A model generated the notes under the pieces. It was given only the letters and a program-made list of their open reading frames with translations, did no database searches and was not told the origin of the DNA. Position numbers and translations under genes: made by a program. From positions 52,359,812 through 52,423,811 of the forward strand of contig OY997658.1 in NCBI GenBank assembly GCA_963921795.1: 64,000 nt of DNA. Direction: 5' to 3'. Each line of letters begins with the position of its first letter. Position 1 is the stretch's first letter. Source of the DNA: Nannobrachium achirus (lineage: Eukaryota; Chordata; Actinopteri; Myctophiformes; Myctophidae). Shown piece after piece: positions 32,619-43,933 of this stretch.

Positions 32619-33185
32619 AGGTAGGAAAAATTATGATAAAAGGCAAATTAAGGGGGAATATGGTTTAGCCTGGAATTGCCCTTTAAGCTGGCCACGTATA
32701 CGCATTATGTTGCTCACAAATGGAATGAACAGCTCCTGCTGACAGGGTCATTTCTTTTGACAGCTGCACTTTTGTTTATTGAATAACTTGTATGACAGCA
32801 TACATCATGGGCTGGTCAGTGATCAATATTTATTATTTGTGTTTGTCCAATCGCTAAGTCGATAGCCCTGTAGAATGTAAGTAACTGCCAATAGAGATGG
32901 ATGGAGGGCACCTCTGCCAATGTAATGATTTCTGTTCAACATTATAAATGGTAGGTTGGAGTCAGGGACAAAGAGGGCTCTGGTTTATGAATGCATATTC
33001 CAGAAATCGACAAAAAGACATCTCCAGCCTTAAAATGGCGATATTAATGTAATTTCTATGACTATGGCCCCTGTGTCTGCTGTGTATGTATGTGTCTCTC
33101 TGTTGGGATTGAATCCTGCCAGACAGTTGTTGTTTAACTCTCTCTGCCTTTGTCTAATAAGAGAAAACAAGAAGAAAGGAAAAAC
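32619..33185. other. unassigned spacer
   Basis: No gene is recognised. Confidence 0.4.
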
Positions 33186-33237
33186 TTTGAGATGAGATGA
33201 GATATACTTTATTAATCCCCGAAGGGAAATTAAGGAA

Positions 33238-33290
<53 letters not shown>

Positions 33291-33298
33291 GTGATTGA
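33186..33298 (-). repeat. LINE 3' tail (minus) plus (GATT)n array
   Basis: Minus strand TTTCCCTTCGGGGATTAATA then AAGTATATCTCATCTCATC is a fish LINE ending. Next to it on the plus strand lie about 14 GATT units (33241-33298). Confidence 0.75.
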
Positions 33299-33429
33299 AG
33301 AATATATTAGAAGTTTGCGTTGGAAAAGGTACAGTTTCATGACAGTACAGTTCACTGGTACAAGGTCAACTAAAAGGATACGCTCAGGAAAGCACATGGC
33401 TTGTTTACATTGAGATCATTTTTTTAACA
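33299..33429. other. short unassigned spacer
   Basis: Nothing recognised; it ends in the A of the Helitron target site. Confidence 0.4.
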
Positions 33430-34433
33430 TCTATCTATAAATGCGAGAAGTCTCTGCGTGTGTGTCTGTCTGTCTGTCTGTGTGTGTGTCTGTAATCCGC
33501 GTATCTCGAGAACCGTTCGTCCCACCGGCTTCAGATTCGGCACGCGCGTTCCCCGCCGCGGCACGGAGTGCAGTGCCGGGTCTCGACCCGACCCGACGCG
33601 CGGTTTTCCCGAACCGGCGCGAAACGTTCGGAATCTCCTTATGCGGGGTTGATTGTTGACATCAGGCTGTTCCGGAGGAAATCGGCGAAAGCTCTGACTC
33701 ATTGTGACATCACTTCATAAAAGGCTCTGACATCACGTACGCCACATGAGTCAACAAAAAATCTCTGTGATTGTGTATGTATGTATGTAATCCGCGTATC
33801 TCGAGAACCGTTCGTCCCACGGGCACGCGCGTTCTCCATATATGGGCATAAAATGAATGCCCCCATATATGGGCATAAAATGGATTGCAGACAGACAGAT
33901 ACAGATATCTCCATATATGGACATAAATGGACAGAGGCAAACAGATGGTCAAAGATCTCCATATATGGGCATAAAATGGACGCAGACAGACAGATACAGA
34001 TATCTCCATATATGGGCATAAATGGACACAGGCAAACAGATGTTCAAAACGGGTCCTATGACAACAGGTATAATGAGGTTTGCATTAAAGGGGGAACCGG
34101 CACTGTGTCTGCAACACAGTTGGAGGCACAGACAGATACTCCATATATGGGCATAAAATGGACGCAGATAGACAGATATCTCCATATATGGGCATAAAAT
34201 GGACCCAGAACTATAACTGCAGTGATCTCCATATATGGACATAAAATGGACGCCGACAGACAGACAGACAGATACAGATATCTCCATATATGGGCATAAA
34301 TGGACACAGGCAGACAGATGGTCAAAACGGGTCCTATGAAAACAGGTATAATGGGGTTTGCATTAAAGGGCGGGGCATTCATTCCCTATTTACATTGTTC
34401 CGAGTTGGCCAGGTCGGGCGGCCCAGCTTCTAG
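33430..34433 (+). mobile_element. non-autonomous Helitron, copy 1
   Basis: Starts TCTATCTATAAATGCGAGAA after an A (33429) and ends CCCAGCTTCTAG before a T (34434): the 5'-TC, CTRR-3' ends and A/T target of Helitrons, with no target duplication. Copy 2 at 56447-57382 ends the same way and has a clear CTCGG-GCGG-CCGAG hairpin just inside CTAG. The CG-rich head (TCTCGAGAACCGTTCGTCCC) is present twice (33498 and 33799), about 300 bp apart. The body carries nine CCATATATGG repeats. No Rep/helicase coding is seen. Confidence 0.8.
33836..34293. repeat. nine CCATATATGG-containing repeats in Helitron copy 1
   Basis: Perfect CCATATATGG palindromes start at 33836, 33863, 33911, 33959, 34006, 34141, 34182, 34229 and 34284, mostly 41-55 bp apart. 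Each is followed by (G/A)CATAAA(A)TGGA and a CAGACAGA stretch. CC(A/T)6GG is the known CArG box bound by serum response factor; whether it is bound here is unknown. Confidence 0.85.
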
Positions 34434-34639
34434 TATATATAACACATTGAATGACAGACAGAACACAGTACTATAAAAAAAAAACAGTTGCGAAAACACA
34501 ATGCAAAAATAAATGGTATTTACAATACTATCAGGGGGAGGTAAGGTTAGGCTACAGTAAATTTACTGTTACCAGTTTTGAGTAGCAGCCGCCTGTCAGT
34601 GGTTTTTCAGAGAAAAAGAAAGTTAGGGATTTACACTCC
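34434..34639. other. unassigned spacer
   Basis: Nothing recognised. Confidence 0.4.
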
Positions 34640-35431
34640 TTAAGGCATGGGTATTCAATGCCCATACGTGGACTCCATAGTCATAGAGGTGCTGAATGAG
34701 TGCCCTCGCACTCTTCCTTGTGTTGTCATTGACCAGCGGGGCGATCCTCTGTGGTTGATTTATTTGATTACCTAGTAGTAATTGTTTTTATGGAAAGATT
34801 AGCCTCTAGGATGCAACCCATGTAGGTAATTTAGTTTTTGTCACCCACTTTGACTGTGAAGTTATCAGCCATGCTAAGGTTATGATTTGATCCAAAGAGG
34901 ATGGATTCAGTTTTACCCAGGGGAAAGTTTGTTGTCATTGAGCCAGGTGCAGATCTTATCTAGTTCAGAGCTAAGGGCCTTTTCAACCTGTAATATGTCC
35001 CTGTCCGAGACGAGGAGAGCCAAGTCATCCGCGAACAGAAACAGGTTGCAGTCACAAGCAGATGCCATGTTGTTTGCTTCTTTGAGGAACACCACAGCTT
35101 ACTGGGAGGGGGGGGGGGCAGGGTTCCGTTCACCTCCACCACCTGTTCTTTAAGATTGCATCTTGCACACAACCTGTGAACTCGCAAGTTCGGGGGACCA
35201 GTCTACATTTGTCAGTTTGTGATTAAAGGCCTCGCTAGAGTAGGTCTTAAGGTTTCTAGCTATGACTGTTTTGTGGCCACCGACCTTGGGTTTTTGTATT
35301 TTACGGTTACAGTAAATCATATAGTGATCACTTAGACCGCATACAATAGCCCCCTTCGTGGTGATTTTAGACTTGTGCGTGCGTGCGTGCGTGCGATGCA
35401 AGATTAATTCATGGTTTTTAGCATTTGTCAT
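34640..35431 (-). pseudogene. collapsed LINE: endonuclease end joined to RT fragment
   Basis: Reading the minus strand downward from 35431: GAIVCGLSDHYMIYCNRKI (SDH box, end of APE endonuclease) through LTNVDW; then CGVPQRS (RT motif B) with a small gap; then CNLFLFADDLALLVS (catalytic ADD, about 35030-35060); LNDNKLS; LGKTESILFGS; and lastly RIAPLVNDNTRKSARALIQ with DYGVHVW near 34680. The order is right for a LINE, but most of the sequence between EN and RT is deleted and several frameshifts separate blocks. It is a different family from the 29-32 kb LINE. Confidence 0.8.
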
Positions 35432-36640
35432 TAAAAAAAAAGTGTGAGTAGTTTTTAATGTGTTTTGAACTGCTAGGGGAGGTGGTGATTTTTTTTATTG
35501 GGGAGGAAAAATGTGACCTTTTGATTACGGGCTAGGCGCGACTTTCACAACACCAAGGCCATTCTGCCACCTTGGGAATGTTTTCTATCATGATGGAATG
35601 TGTGTGGTAAATAAAATAAATACATAGGCTATAGTGTACGATAATTGTTGACAGTGGAAAGGCTTCTTTAGAATTTGTCCTTTCAATCTCGCTGTATGAT
35701 TAAACGTGTGGCCTTTCAGCAAGGCCATCTCTCCGACTGCAACATTGTGACCTCTGTCACCTTTGACTGAGAAGAAACTACCACAGCTTCTTGAACCCAC
35801 AAACCCGTAAACTTCCAGTAACATCATCAAGCCTCTGCCGCCTCCATCACAGTGGTTTGAATTGAGGATTGCATGACGAGTTTAGAGCTAAGCTATAATA
35901 TTTTAAATCTGCAGACTGTCTATCCAAGCACAGGTCTTATTTCCTCACACTCCGAGGATGCGTCTGACTTGAATGCACTTGTGCGTGCTTCTGTGTTTGT
36001 TTGTGTGATCTGCTTCGTATGGATGGTAAGGGGATCTATTTAGAGCTGCCACCTCGCCTCCAAATGTCTTCCCTCTGTGTACCTATTCATTCAATGTCCT
36101 AATGAAATTTGCGCTTACTTTACTTGGCATGTTTCAAATTAACGTTGACTCCCACTTATCAAACATCATTCCCCAAGGTGCTCAGAAGCAATATGCACAT
36201 TCCATCCACTGGAAATAATTTGAAACAGCTAAATTATGCTTGACTGTTAATTTAGTGGTACTATACTGGTATATCCTGAGCAGGGAATGCTATAAGCCAC
36301 AGTAATGGGGCAGAACGCTTGCTTAAATTAGTGAGATGTATCAAAATAAACCAGAATATTCCGGATCTGCTTTTATGGAATAGCTACTCCCATGGCTGCT
36401 ATGAAGTAAGGCTTATAGGGATTAGGGTCGGTGCTCAGTGGCAACTACTAATCAGAAACAACAAGCAGAGATACATTTAATATTCTATTGTATGCTTGTT
36501 AGAGCATTATTGAGGAACTGCCACTCCAAATTGGGATTAGGGAAGTAAGTGGGGATTTAAGCATGTTAAACAATAGTTTCAAATACAGTTGAAACTCAGG
36601 TCCAAGTTGCTAAGTATAGAGGGTTTAAGTGATAGGGCCT
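35432..36640. other. unassigned, unique-looking sequence
   Basis: About 1.2 kb without recognised genes, ends or repeats. Confidence 0.4.
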
Positions 36641-36926
36641 TGGGTTTTAACAGCAGCGTCGACTACATGGGCAATGCCCACCCATATTAGACTTTGTGCC
36701 CCACAGTCCAGATTGATCAGTAGTACCCTACCCCACCATTATTATGTTTACATGTGTTAAATATGTTATTTTTATGTTGTTTGTGATTATTATTATAAAT
36801 ATGTACATTTTCAAATAAATTGATAGTTTAATGAAAATGCCAAAGCTACACTGGCACTGCACTGAGTCGGATTTGTTTTGATTTAGCACACCTGAAGCGT
36901 GACGTCATTACCTGCGTGTTGTTGTT
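36641..36926. other. possible 5' flank of the hAT transposase relic
   Basis: No terminal repeat could be identified, so the left end of the hAT element is not placed. Confidence 0.3.
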
Positions 36927-37347
36927 GTGCATGCAGCAAGGGAAATTCTAATCTTTTCAGTGAGAACTAGTAAAATGGACATAAGGAAGTGGTTCAAAAC
37001 GCCACAAAAAATAGCACCATCGTGTCCATCTAAAAAAATAGATAAAAAATCTGACCCGCCACCGTCCGAATGTCAGACGGAATTCATTGACAATGAAGAC
37101 TGTGAAACTATGCCGGTTATTGCGGGAAGTTGAATTGCACCGGCTCCCGCTGCAGCTCAACGTTTGGACCAGAGCACCACATACTTCTCCACCAGAGGAT
37201 CTCGGTTCTCAGACACCAAATCAGGTGAAACGGGATATCCAAGCAGCATGCATAGTGGGAAGAAACAACGCTCGTTTGTGAATTCATGGTTTCATGCGAG
37301 GGACTGGCTGGAATACAGCGTGCAGACAGATATAGCTTTTGTTTCCC
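36927..37347 (+). pseudogene. hAT transposase N-terminus (ZMYM1-like), frameshifted
   Basis: The frame from the ATG at 36975 gives MDIRKWFKTPQKIAPSC, the usual start of ZMYM1/P52rIPK-like hAT transposases. After a frame change it continues as SGKKQRSFVNSWFHARDWLE and YSVQTDIAF, which opens the TTF-type zinc finger. Coding is then cut at a TTAA by the MITE at 37348-37785. Stops and frame changes show a dead copy. Confidence 0.75.
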
Positions 37348-37785
37348 TTAAAGAGGTGGTGCCATGATTGTTCCCCCCTCTAAAACATGATTATCAGGTA
37401 TTATGATTATACTAGGAGGAAGATTTATTTCCAAAAAAGTATACAGAAAGAGTTACAATTGGGTTTTTATCTGGCCACACCCCAAGTTCATTAAGTACGC
37501 ATGGATGTCATGGTGGGTGGTGACCCAGCTGAAGTTAGCCACACCCCACAGTGTTGGGTGAATGGTAATTAGGGGAGGAGTTGATACTGTGACATACTTA
37601 GTATCTGTGTTTTTTAACTGACACTTTTGACCACAAGGTGGCAGCCTCCAAGAGAAAACAAACAAATACCAAGAGAATAGATAATTGCTCATAAAAAACA
37701 CACCAGGGGGTCTAATGAAGTACTTTCAACCTCCTAGACACATGAAAAACAGAAAAAGTACAAAACTATGGCACTACCTCTTTAA
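37348..37785. mobile_element. 438-bp TTAA-target MITE inside the hAT relic
   Basis: TTAA lies at both borders (37348-37351 and 37782-37785). Just inside, AGAGGTGGTGCCAT and its inverse AGAGGTAGTGCCAT form terminal inverted repeats with one mismatch. TTAA duplication is known for piggyBac and Kolobok superfamilies; the AG start fits Kolobok better than the CC start usual in piggyBac, but this is inference. There is no coding capacity. Confidence 0.75.
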
Positions 37786-37880
37786 GTAGCAGGAAAGTTC
37801 GTTTAGCATGTAGTGGCAATGTTGATACAACTTTCACCTTGAAGGTATATTGCAATTAGAAGCAGCATGCTCAACATACT
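37786..37880 (+). pseudogene. hAT transposase, continuation after the MITE
   Basis: One frame reads RKVRLACSGNVDTTFTLKVY with CN and a stop before KQHAQHT. This resembles the DTTFT..G(Y/F)xNWK part of the TTF zinc finger that should follow YSVQTDIAF. The domain therefore resumes directly beyond the insertion. Confidence 0.55.
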
Positions 37881-38544
37881 TGTGTTTGTTGTTGTTGTAA
37901 GGAGGAGGTGTAATACTTAAGGGCTGCATATTAGATATCAACTCAGTACAAAATCAGTAAAAACTGAACAGGGGCCACCCGTTTTTCCGGCACGGGCACA
38001 CAAGGGACACACAGGAGAGACGTTTTTCCCTTGGAAAATGCACCCCATACACTGGCGTCATTGTCATTTACTGAATATAATTCAGTCAATCTGAATGCTG
38101 CAAGAGTAGAGAGACGCCTCTGAGAGTGACTGTTAATACTCAGATGATTTATGCAGGCAACAATGCTCATTTGATGATAATGCACACAGACAAGCACACA
38201 CTTACTAACGCACGCACGCACACACATACACATGCATGCATGCGCAGATAAAGACTCCCAGACACATGGTTAGAGTCAACAACACCCTGAAGTGTACTTT
38301 CTCTTGACACCCCATCTGGCTGAACGTGATGACAAACTTCAAATTGAATCATCCGCAGACAAACATAGCAATGATGAACGAGCCTCTTTCTCCAACACTT
38401 ACGTTGTCATCTTGTATTGTGATAAATTACCCGTGCACCATATCCACAGTTCAGTCATTCTGCTGGAGCAATAAAGATGGATATACAAGAGTAACACAAG
38501 AGTCACGCAAGACAGAAAGAGGAGTGCATGGTTTGAACAGATCT
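37881..38544. other. unassigned spacer with a short CACG/CATG microsatellite
   Basis: CGCACGCACACACATACACATGCATGCATG-like sequence at about 38208-38246; otherwise nothing recognised. Confidence 0.4.
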
Positions 38545-38665
38545 CATTCAGTCAAGTCAAAGTTGTTAGCTGTAAAAACCTATGGATTAGCCGCATCGTT
38601 TTATAGGCCGCAGGGTTCAAAACATGGGAAAGTTGCGGCTTATAGTCCGGCAATTACGGTACTTT
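38545..38665 (-). mobile_element. non-autonomous repeat with GGACTATAAGCCGC motif
   Basis: Minus strand: TACCGTAATTGCCGGACTAT, then AAGCCGCAACTTTCCCATG, TTTTGAACCCTGCGGCCTAT, AAAACGATGCGGCTAATCC. This is a repeat I recognise as widespread in fish genomes, but I cannot assign it to a superfamily. Confidence 0.55.
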
Positions 38666-40548
38666 ATAATCAAGGCACATTTACCCTTGGTTTGCTGCTG
38701 TTGATTATTATTATTTTTTAAAGGGAGATGCGCGATGCAAGGGTGTAGTCTAGCCAGCACCAACTCTGGAATAATAACTGTAATTGAAAAAAAAAAAAAA
38801 AAAAACAACAACAACATGTATCTGCACCACAATGCCCTCTAAGCCCACAACCCACATTTGTGCAATATCAATAACAATCTGTTGCTTCCCAGGTTCCTTT
38901 TGTCATTTGATTGACCTACTCAAAAACAAAGGCAAACAGCACAGTTATGTTTCTATTTATGCTTTATTATTTTTGTGCCTACTTTGTATTCTGTTTCTCT
39001 CCAAATAAATTAATCTCTCTATTATTTTCTACTCTATATTACCCATTCTTGAGAATTTGTTCATGGCGCGCTATGCCTTCTTCAACCCACAAGAAAGCTG
39101 CACTGCCCCTAAACAATATCTTGTGGCCACCTTATACCAGTTAAACCTTATGCCGACCTCCTTGTTTGCGGCTGTAGCACAGTTTTATTGATGTGTCGTT
39201 AAGCTATCCGTAAAATTCCTATCTGTGCCCACCTACATATGGGAAAGTGCATACCGCGATGCTCTTGTTTACAAGAGTGTGCCTCAGGCGGCATCTGTGC
39301 GCATTTTGGAGTGGTTTGGACATGTCTGTCAATACAGAGCCTCTCTGTGAGGAAGCATACTCTTGCAGCTGATAAATATAAACATAGTCCTAGAATGTCT
39401 AAACAACCAAAGGAGCTGGATTTTAATCGTAGAACACTGCAGGTTACAAGAAAAGAAAAAAAGGATTGACTCTCCGTCTTTCAGGCAGATACTTGCGAAA
39501 ATACAGCCGGTCACAGGTGACTTTTTCATCTGCCGGTAGTCTATGGAGTCATGCGCAGTAAAAACATTGGTCTCTAAATGGAACCAAACGGACCATTTCA
39601 TATATTTGTACACTCAAATGAACAACCTGCATAATGTTGAGAAGAAAAGATGCAATTATTAATTGTGTGTGGTGTAATCGAAAAATAAAGTAATGAGAAG
39701 TGTAACAAGTTACTTTTAGGCAGAGAGTAATACAGTAACTTCAGTAATAATACCGGTATTACAATTGAAACGAGTATAATGAATAATATACTGTATAACC
39801 TTTTTAGTCCAACACTATCTTTTGCAGACAATACGATAGGGCCCATGAAGGACTGAAGTACTGCAAGACAAATGAGAACATACCGGGGTGGGTTGGGAGT
39901 TGGGAGTGGGATTGGTGGCTTGAAATCCTCCTTTACATCCATACTCACATACTTAATTTAACATTGAATAAATCTGTTTGTCTCTAACTCTCTCTCTTAC
40001 TGTTCTAAGTGTTCCGTGCCACTACTCATTGATCAGTAATTGTGGACGACAATAAGATGATTTGTCTGTGGCACTATCTGCTTTTTCATCACGCTTGTCC
40101 CAGCGGAGGGCGAGGTCACGTAAGAAGACGAATGGAGGGTCTCAGTGGCCCGACATCAGGTCGATATTGATGATTTTAGATCGGGTTATTGTGCCCTTGA
40201 GTAAGTAGTTGTCCTTGCTAAAAAGCTTTTTGCCTTTGTCTTGCAGTGCCTATGCATCTCAACCCATGAATAAAAATAGACAGTCAAGGGTGAGGCCAGA
40301 GACATCCTTTTTGCACCATTCACATAATCGCTTCCGTCCATTCCTCCACTTTACAAGCCCCTCTTTCTTTTCCACCCAAAGTGGCTCTGCACTGACCAGC
40401 AAAGGAATTAAACCCTTCATTAACATTTCCTTATCCATGCAATCTTCTCACTGTTGACATTATCTCCAAGTCTCATCCTCATCAATAAACATGAAAATAT
40501 AACCGCCAATGTTCTACCATATTACTTTACATAATTTATTGCGACCAA
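38666..40548. other. unassigned, unique-looking sequence
   Basis: About 1.9 kb. A poly-A/CAACAA patch at 38789-38816 may be the end of a retroposed sequence. GTAAC-rich sequence near 39690-39770 is simple. A pyrimidine tract and CAG at about 40225-40246 precede an 82-codon frame without recognisable domain. Confidence 0.35.
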
Positions 40549-41275
40549 AGGTCGTAGTTTAGTCTGTGAAAAGGCACATGCTGACTCTGTCTGGACGTCT
40601 GGACGTGTACACTTTTTTACGGTCTATGCATGGGTTTGCCAGGGGAACCACTCTAACAGAATGGGTTTGCCGCTCTGACATCACGCTCTGGCTTCACTGT
40701 GATGTCACACTAACAGAATCCCTTTTATGCCCATATATGGAGTTCCCTGAAGTCATCAATATTAAGCCCATATCTAACTTAGGCCTAATATGGGAATGCC
40801 CATATATGGAGGCCACATCGGCCACATACCACACTAATAGAATCCACCAAGACAGCCCATATCTGTGTGGCTGGTTCTACAGACAGGGATCTCCATGTAT
40901 GGGCATAAAAGGGTGACATAAAATGATGTCAGATGTCACAGACATCATAGGACTTTCACATAATGAATAACTGAGTAAGCATAGGGGCTCTTAAGCTGTG
41001 ACATAATTTGGTAGTCAGACCCCCAAGCAGATTTATTGTCAATATGGGCAGTGCTGTGTCTCTCGCTATTTCAACAGATCCGAGACAAATATAACGACTA
41101 AAGTATAATTCTACCACTTTCCCGTCAACAAGAAAGAGAAGAAAAATGTGCTTGTAGTAAAAAGATTCACGGGCGCTGGTGCCATTTGGCACCAGAAGTT
41201 CTCCTCCGCCTACAAAATGATGTCAGACTTAAGAGCCCCATATGGGTACCAGGGGTCTCCATATATGGGCAACTG
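40549..41275. mobile_element. Helitron-related degenerate repeat
   Basis: Contains three perfect CCATATATGG motifs (40731, 40800, 41259) with ATGCCCATATATGGAG context as in Helitron copy 2, an ATGTATGGGCATAAAAGGG variant at 40908, and TGATGTCACA/GACATCACG stretches like the Helitron heads. Ends were not found, so boundaries are approximate. Confidence 0.55.
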
Positions 41276-41546
41276 GTCCGATATACATCACAGACATGGC
41301 GCAACATCGCCTGTCGCCCTGAGCCGTCTTACTAGTAGAAAAGAAGAATACATTGAAGTGCCTTTGAGCTTTTTTGTTTTGTTTGTTTGTATGTGTTTGT
41401 TTGTTAAACCAAAATACTGTCAAAACTTTGACACGTGGGCAGATAAGAGGGCGGAGCGTGGGGACTGTGGGCTGGGTGAATGATGGAAGAATCATCCTTG
41501 ATCCAATTGGTCTGAGCCAGACAGCTCCTGAGATAGACCCTGTCAC
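41276..41546. other. unassigned spacer
   Basis: Nothing recognised; it ends in the CCTGTCAC target site of the next element. Confidence 0.4.
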
Positions 41547-42520
41547 CAGTGGTGTAAAGTAACTAAGTAGATTTACTTAAAGTTATACCATGTAACTTTT
41601 TTTTATAAAACAAATCTTATAATTGTCCTAACTGTTAAATCGCTAAAGTTTTAGAACACCCACTCCGTTATTTTCAGCTTCTGAAGCCTTCTCTTTATAT
41701 GTTTTCTTCTTAGCAGTGACAGGGGCGGGATTTCCCGGCAAAATGACGTAATCTGCATCATCTGTATACCGGTACGTTGTGTAGGCCTATACGTTGGCCA
41801 ATCACATCGCAGATCATACACACATGATACACTACCGGCCAATAACCGACTCTTCAGGAAGTAGCTTCCCTCAGCAACCAGTGTTTACGATGGTGAAGGA
41901 TTCTTAACCTCTTATTTCCCAAATCCTGCTCAGAAAATTTCGTTCTACCACTCCATGGATTCGTATCGGTTGCGGTGGTTTGCGGCGCCGCTCCGGTGGT
42001 CCGCGGCGGTGGTCCGCGGTGACTCCGGGCGAAAAACGGACGAAAAAAGCAATACCGCGACTGACCACTAGTTTAGCAACTTACACAGTATAGCTTTAAG
42101 TACTGTACTTAAGTACAATTTTGAAGTATTTGTACTTTACTTGAGTATATCCAATTTTCAATACTTTTACTTCAACTCCACTATATCTTAGATCCAAATA
42201 TTGTACTTTTACTCCACTACATTGATTTGAAAACCTTAGTTACTAGTTACTTTGCAGATATAAATGATTATATTGTAAAACATACAATAATCCACTTTAG
42301 CCCTATTTTATTCCTAAACTATTTGAAAATAGCCGATCTACAAGCTCATAACGCGTATTTTGTAGTACTTTTGGTACTTTTAGTACATTTTGATGCCAAT
42401 ACTTTCATACTTTTACTCAAGTACATTTTTAATGTACTTGAGTACATTTGAATTCTGGTATTTCTACATTGCAGTATTGATACTTTTACTTACAAAATGT
42501 CAGTACTTTTTCCACCACTG
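41547..42520. mobile_element. non-autonomous hAT element with perfect TSD, interrupted
   Basis: The 8-bp target duplication CCTGTCAC is perfect (41539-41546 and 42521-42528). The left end reads CAGTGGTGTAAAGTAACTAA and the right end, inverted, CAGTGGTGGAAAAAGTACTG. The body is made of AGTACTTTTACTYAAGTA-type sequence common in fish. It is broken by a TTAA-flanked MITE at 41577-42099; across that gap the body sequence is continuous (TTTAC-TTAA-GTACTGTAC). An AGCCGATCTACAAGCTC motif sits at 42331. Confidence 0.9.
41577..42099. mobile_element. 523-bp TTAA-target MITE nested in the hAT element
   Basis: Bounded by TTAA at 41577-41580 and 42096-42099. Inner ends AGTTATACCATGTAACTTT and, inverted, AGCTATACTGTGTAAGTTG are imperfect terminal inverted repeats. 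A CGG/CCGCGG-rich block lies at 41970-42045. No coding capacity. It inserted after the hAT copy did. Confidence 0.8.
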
Positions 42521-42753
42521 CCTGTCACTAACTGTCCTATCTGCGCCATGAATCACTGTATCTCAGGACAGAAGCAGAGGGACTCATTAATCCCATGTAG
42601 TAATCCAACAGAGACTGATTAAGCTCTGGTTATATAAAAAAATAAATAGTTAAATATACATCAGGGGGCTGTTTGAGGAACAGTACCATGATGTTCTAAT
42701 TAGAACAGTTTTGGGGCACGGTGTGGAGAAATGATACCTCAACATAATATTGT

Positions 42754-42996
42754 CGTCGATGTCGGGTGAAAACCTTGTATGTCCAAAGCCGTTCGTTTCG
42801 CATTTATCATTTTAAAAATGATTTAAACTAGTGAAAACAGCCGATCTACAAGCACTCGCGAGGCGCTGTGTGCTTGTAGATCTGCTGTTTTCACTACTTT
42901 TGTGCGACGGCCTTGTATGATGAAGCAGGGCTTTACTTTGGGAAGAACTTACAAATGTGAAACTTGGAGATACGAGGTTTCCAGCCGACAACGACG
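42754..42996. mobile_element. palindromic MITE family, copy 1
   Basis: Ends CGTCGATGTCGGGTGAAAAC and, inverted, CGTCGTTGTCGGCTGGAAAC. The central palindrome is TAGTGAAAACAGCCGATCTA...TAGATCTGCTGTTTTCACTA with CAAGCAC(A/T)C inside. Other copies are at 43934-44183 and 60321-60522. Confidence 0.8.
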
Positions 42997-43933
42997 TTAT
43001 GTACAGTACCGTATGTTAACATAAAAGTAACACGAACGGAACGGTTTCACAGTTATATGCTATTATGCTCTGTCAGAAAGAAAAAAAAACAACAACCCAG
43101 ATCCCCATGTTATCTTATCTTATCTTGTCTCGTCTTATTTATTAATGTTCTGATTTTATAGTGCACTTTATTATGGTAGCTACGGTTCAGCCACGATAAT
43201 AGTGTGATTACAGTAATTATGCCTCTATTGCACAATGCACAGGCCTTTCTAGTCAGTCTATTGTGTGGATGGCAGTGGCCACAGTGTTATTATTTTAGCC
43301 TGAAGTTCAACAAGTAAAGTGAATTAATCCAAAGAAGAAGCTTGTCGCTGTTGAGTTATCATCATTTAATTAAATATTGTTGGGTAATTATTAGCTTTTC
43401 CATTTCCAAGTGGTGTATAGAATTTCTTCATTTTTGGCGTTATCTTAGGCAAGCCATATCCCAAAGCCACAGCCCTTGCTTACCGCCATTCCACGACTAT
43501 AGAGCGAATGAGATTAAAATCACAGTATTGGCACTGTGGGCTATTATAGATACATAGCGGAAGACTGCCTTTGCCCTCGTATCCCCAGGTCTCTGTAGTA
43601 ATTGTTAATCAGCTCATTGGTCATGGGGAATTACAAATTAATTAGAAAATGAATTAGCTGGAGCGGGTGACATTTTTGTTTTGTTTAGAATGTGCTTATG
43701 TTCTTTTCATGCGGGTTTATGTGTACAAAGACGTGCGCGGAAAAATGGGTTTACAGTCACTGCACCGCACTCTACAATGTCACGGAAAACCCTAAGGACA
43801 AAATGGCTACCTCTTTACATCTCTAACATCCTCCCACAAAATATTCACTATATGGCCTTTTCATGTATTCTGCAAAAATAATCTGCTGTATAATGGAGTT
43901 GAGGTAAGGACAAATCCACAACAACCACGACAA
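42997..43933. other. unassigned spacer
   Basis: No gene. A short TTATC/GTCTC tandem lies at 43108-43138, like a LINE tail microsatellite. Confidence 0.4.

Noticed and set aside
33836-34293. Regularly spaced repeats resembling a CRISPR array
   Set aside because: Spacers are themselves repeated (CAGACAGACAGATA), the unit lies within a Helitron, and the surroundings are plainly eukaryotic.
38326-38721. 131-codon frame
   Set aside because: Its second half lies inside the GGACTATAAGCCGC repeat on the opposite strand; no protein resemblance.
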